From the NCBI RefSeq assembly GCF_000474235.1, contig NZ_BATA01000011.1:1-49218 (forward strand): DNA of 49,218 nucleotides, in the 5' to 3' direction. Position 1 is the first letter of the stretch. Each line of letters opens with the position of its first letter. Shown here one piece after another: positions 48,801-49,218 of the stretch. The notes under the pieces were generated by a model that was not told where the DNA came from, ran no database searches, and was given only the letters and a program-made list of their open reading frames with translations. The translations under genes were made by a program, and so were the position numbers. This DNA comes from Halarchaeum acidiphilum MH1-52-1 (lineage in GTDB: Archaea; Halobacteriota; Halobacteria; Halobacteriales; Halobacteriaceae).

Positions 48801-49218
48801 CTACCCGCGCGTGAAGCGCGCGAGATCCGCGTCGCCCGGCACCTCCGTCGGCGACGCGTACGGCCGATTGACGACGATGTCGCCCGCGGTGCCCGAGCCG
48901 ACGCCGGGGATCGCGCGGAGTTCGTCCATCGACGCCTCGTTCGGATCCAGCGGGTACGGCACGCCGGTAACGGAGCGATAGCCGTGATCGGTGATGGCGA
49001 CGTCCGTGACGGTCCCGAGTTCGCGCTCGCCGGGGACGGCGACGAGGAGCGCGTAGGTGCCGAGCGAGCGCCCGAACGTCTTGCCGTCCTGATGGTACTC
49101 GAAGTGGACGTCCTCGAGGACGGTGCCGGGCGGACAGACGCGTTCGAGCATCGGTCGATCGACGTCCTCGCGCACCGCGGACTTGTACTGCTTGAAGCGC
49201 TTCTTGTTCGCCTTCGCG
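48801..49218 (-). CDS. radical SAM protein, C-terminal part (5' end outside window)
   Basis: The last 138 residues of a larger protein that continues past the window edge. The visible part has ERVCPPGTVLEDVHFEYHQDGKTFGRSLGTY, which matches the C-terminal TRAM-like and HhH region of haloarchaeal radical SAM proteins. It also has ELRAIPGVGSGTAGDIVVNRP (helix-hairpin-helix). The Cys motif of the SAM domain is not in the window, so this call rests on the C-terminus alone. The ATG at 49175 is internal. Confidence 0.7.
   Translation of the reverse strand, partial: AKANKKRFKQYKSAVREDVDRPMLERVCPPGTVLEDVHFEYHQDGKTFGRSLGTYALLVAVPGERELGTVTDVAITDHGYRSVTGVPYPLDPNEASMDELRAIPGVGSGTAGDIVVNRPYASPTEVPGDADLARFTRG

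Overview
The window is a gene-dense stretch of chromosome from a haloarchaeon (class Halobacteria). The DNA is very GC-rich and the predicted proteins are strongly acidic. Several genes are archaeal hallmarks: sn-glycerol-1-phosphate dehydrogenase, TFB, the termination nuclease FttA/aCPSF1, FtsZ1, a group II chaperonin subunit, DtdA, DUF371 and DUF373. Most first genes have an AT-rich TATA-like element 25-29 bp upstream of the start codon, so most mRNAs look leaderless. I used that spacing to choose many starts. No mobile element, CRISPR array, rRNA or tRNA was seen, and the species cannot be named from the sequence alone.

Layout. 0.1-5.5 kb: a small membrane protein with pyruvate kinase, a secreted protein, EgsA (membrane lipid backbone), an NAD-dependent epimerase and a Tat-type lipoprotein. 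5.6-12.6 kb: glutamate synthase GltB, ProS, a 50-aa ORF behind a perfect dyad, and an unknown protein. 12.7-15.1 kb: FttA followed by a 330-bp hairpin-rich element. 15.2-19.3 kb: a small membrane protein, methylglyoxal synthase, a secreted protein, endonuclease III, and an esterase/DoxX operon divergent from an HxlR regulator. 19.3-24.2 kb: a second hairpin element, DUF371, a coiled-coil protein, an S49 protease, DUF373 and Dph6. 24.4-28.8 kb: a PAS histidine kinase, a nucleotidyltransferase, a zinc-ribbon regulator, a Rieske protein, an HhH protein and AroE (frameshifted). 28.9-31.2 kb: a tandem pair of cation/Ca2+ antiporters. 31.3-37.9 kb: DtdA, FtsZ1, a DapA-family aldolase, AroD, a membrane protein, TFB and a BtuF-like protein. 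37.9-41.8 kb: a tandem pair of APC permeases and an LLM oxidoreductase. 41.9-49.2 kb: a small protein, a lipoprotein, a third hairpin element, a thermosome subunit, a glycosyltransferase, a methyltransferase, a MarR-like regulator with an MBL protein, a YkgJ-type protein, a TRAM protein and the end of a radical SAM protein.

The observation I would follow first is a multi-stem element present in three copies. Each copy starts just after the stop codon of an unrelated gene (FttA, HxlR, thermosome) and lies in the same orientation as that gene. The copies share sequence blocks, and their stems differ by compensatory base changes. Other points of interest are short upstream ORFs whose stops overlap the next start codon, clear operator-like dyads upstream of gltB, the 50-aa ORF, doxX/hxlR and the MarR-like gene, and five single-base frameshifts clustered between 28 and 42.5 kb. 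Those frameshifts are more likely to be sequence errors than five independent gene deaths, though in both transporter pairs it is the downstream copy that is broken.
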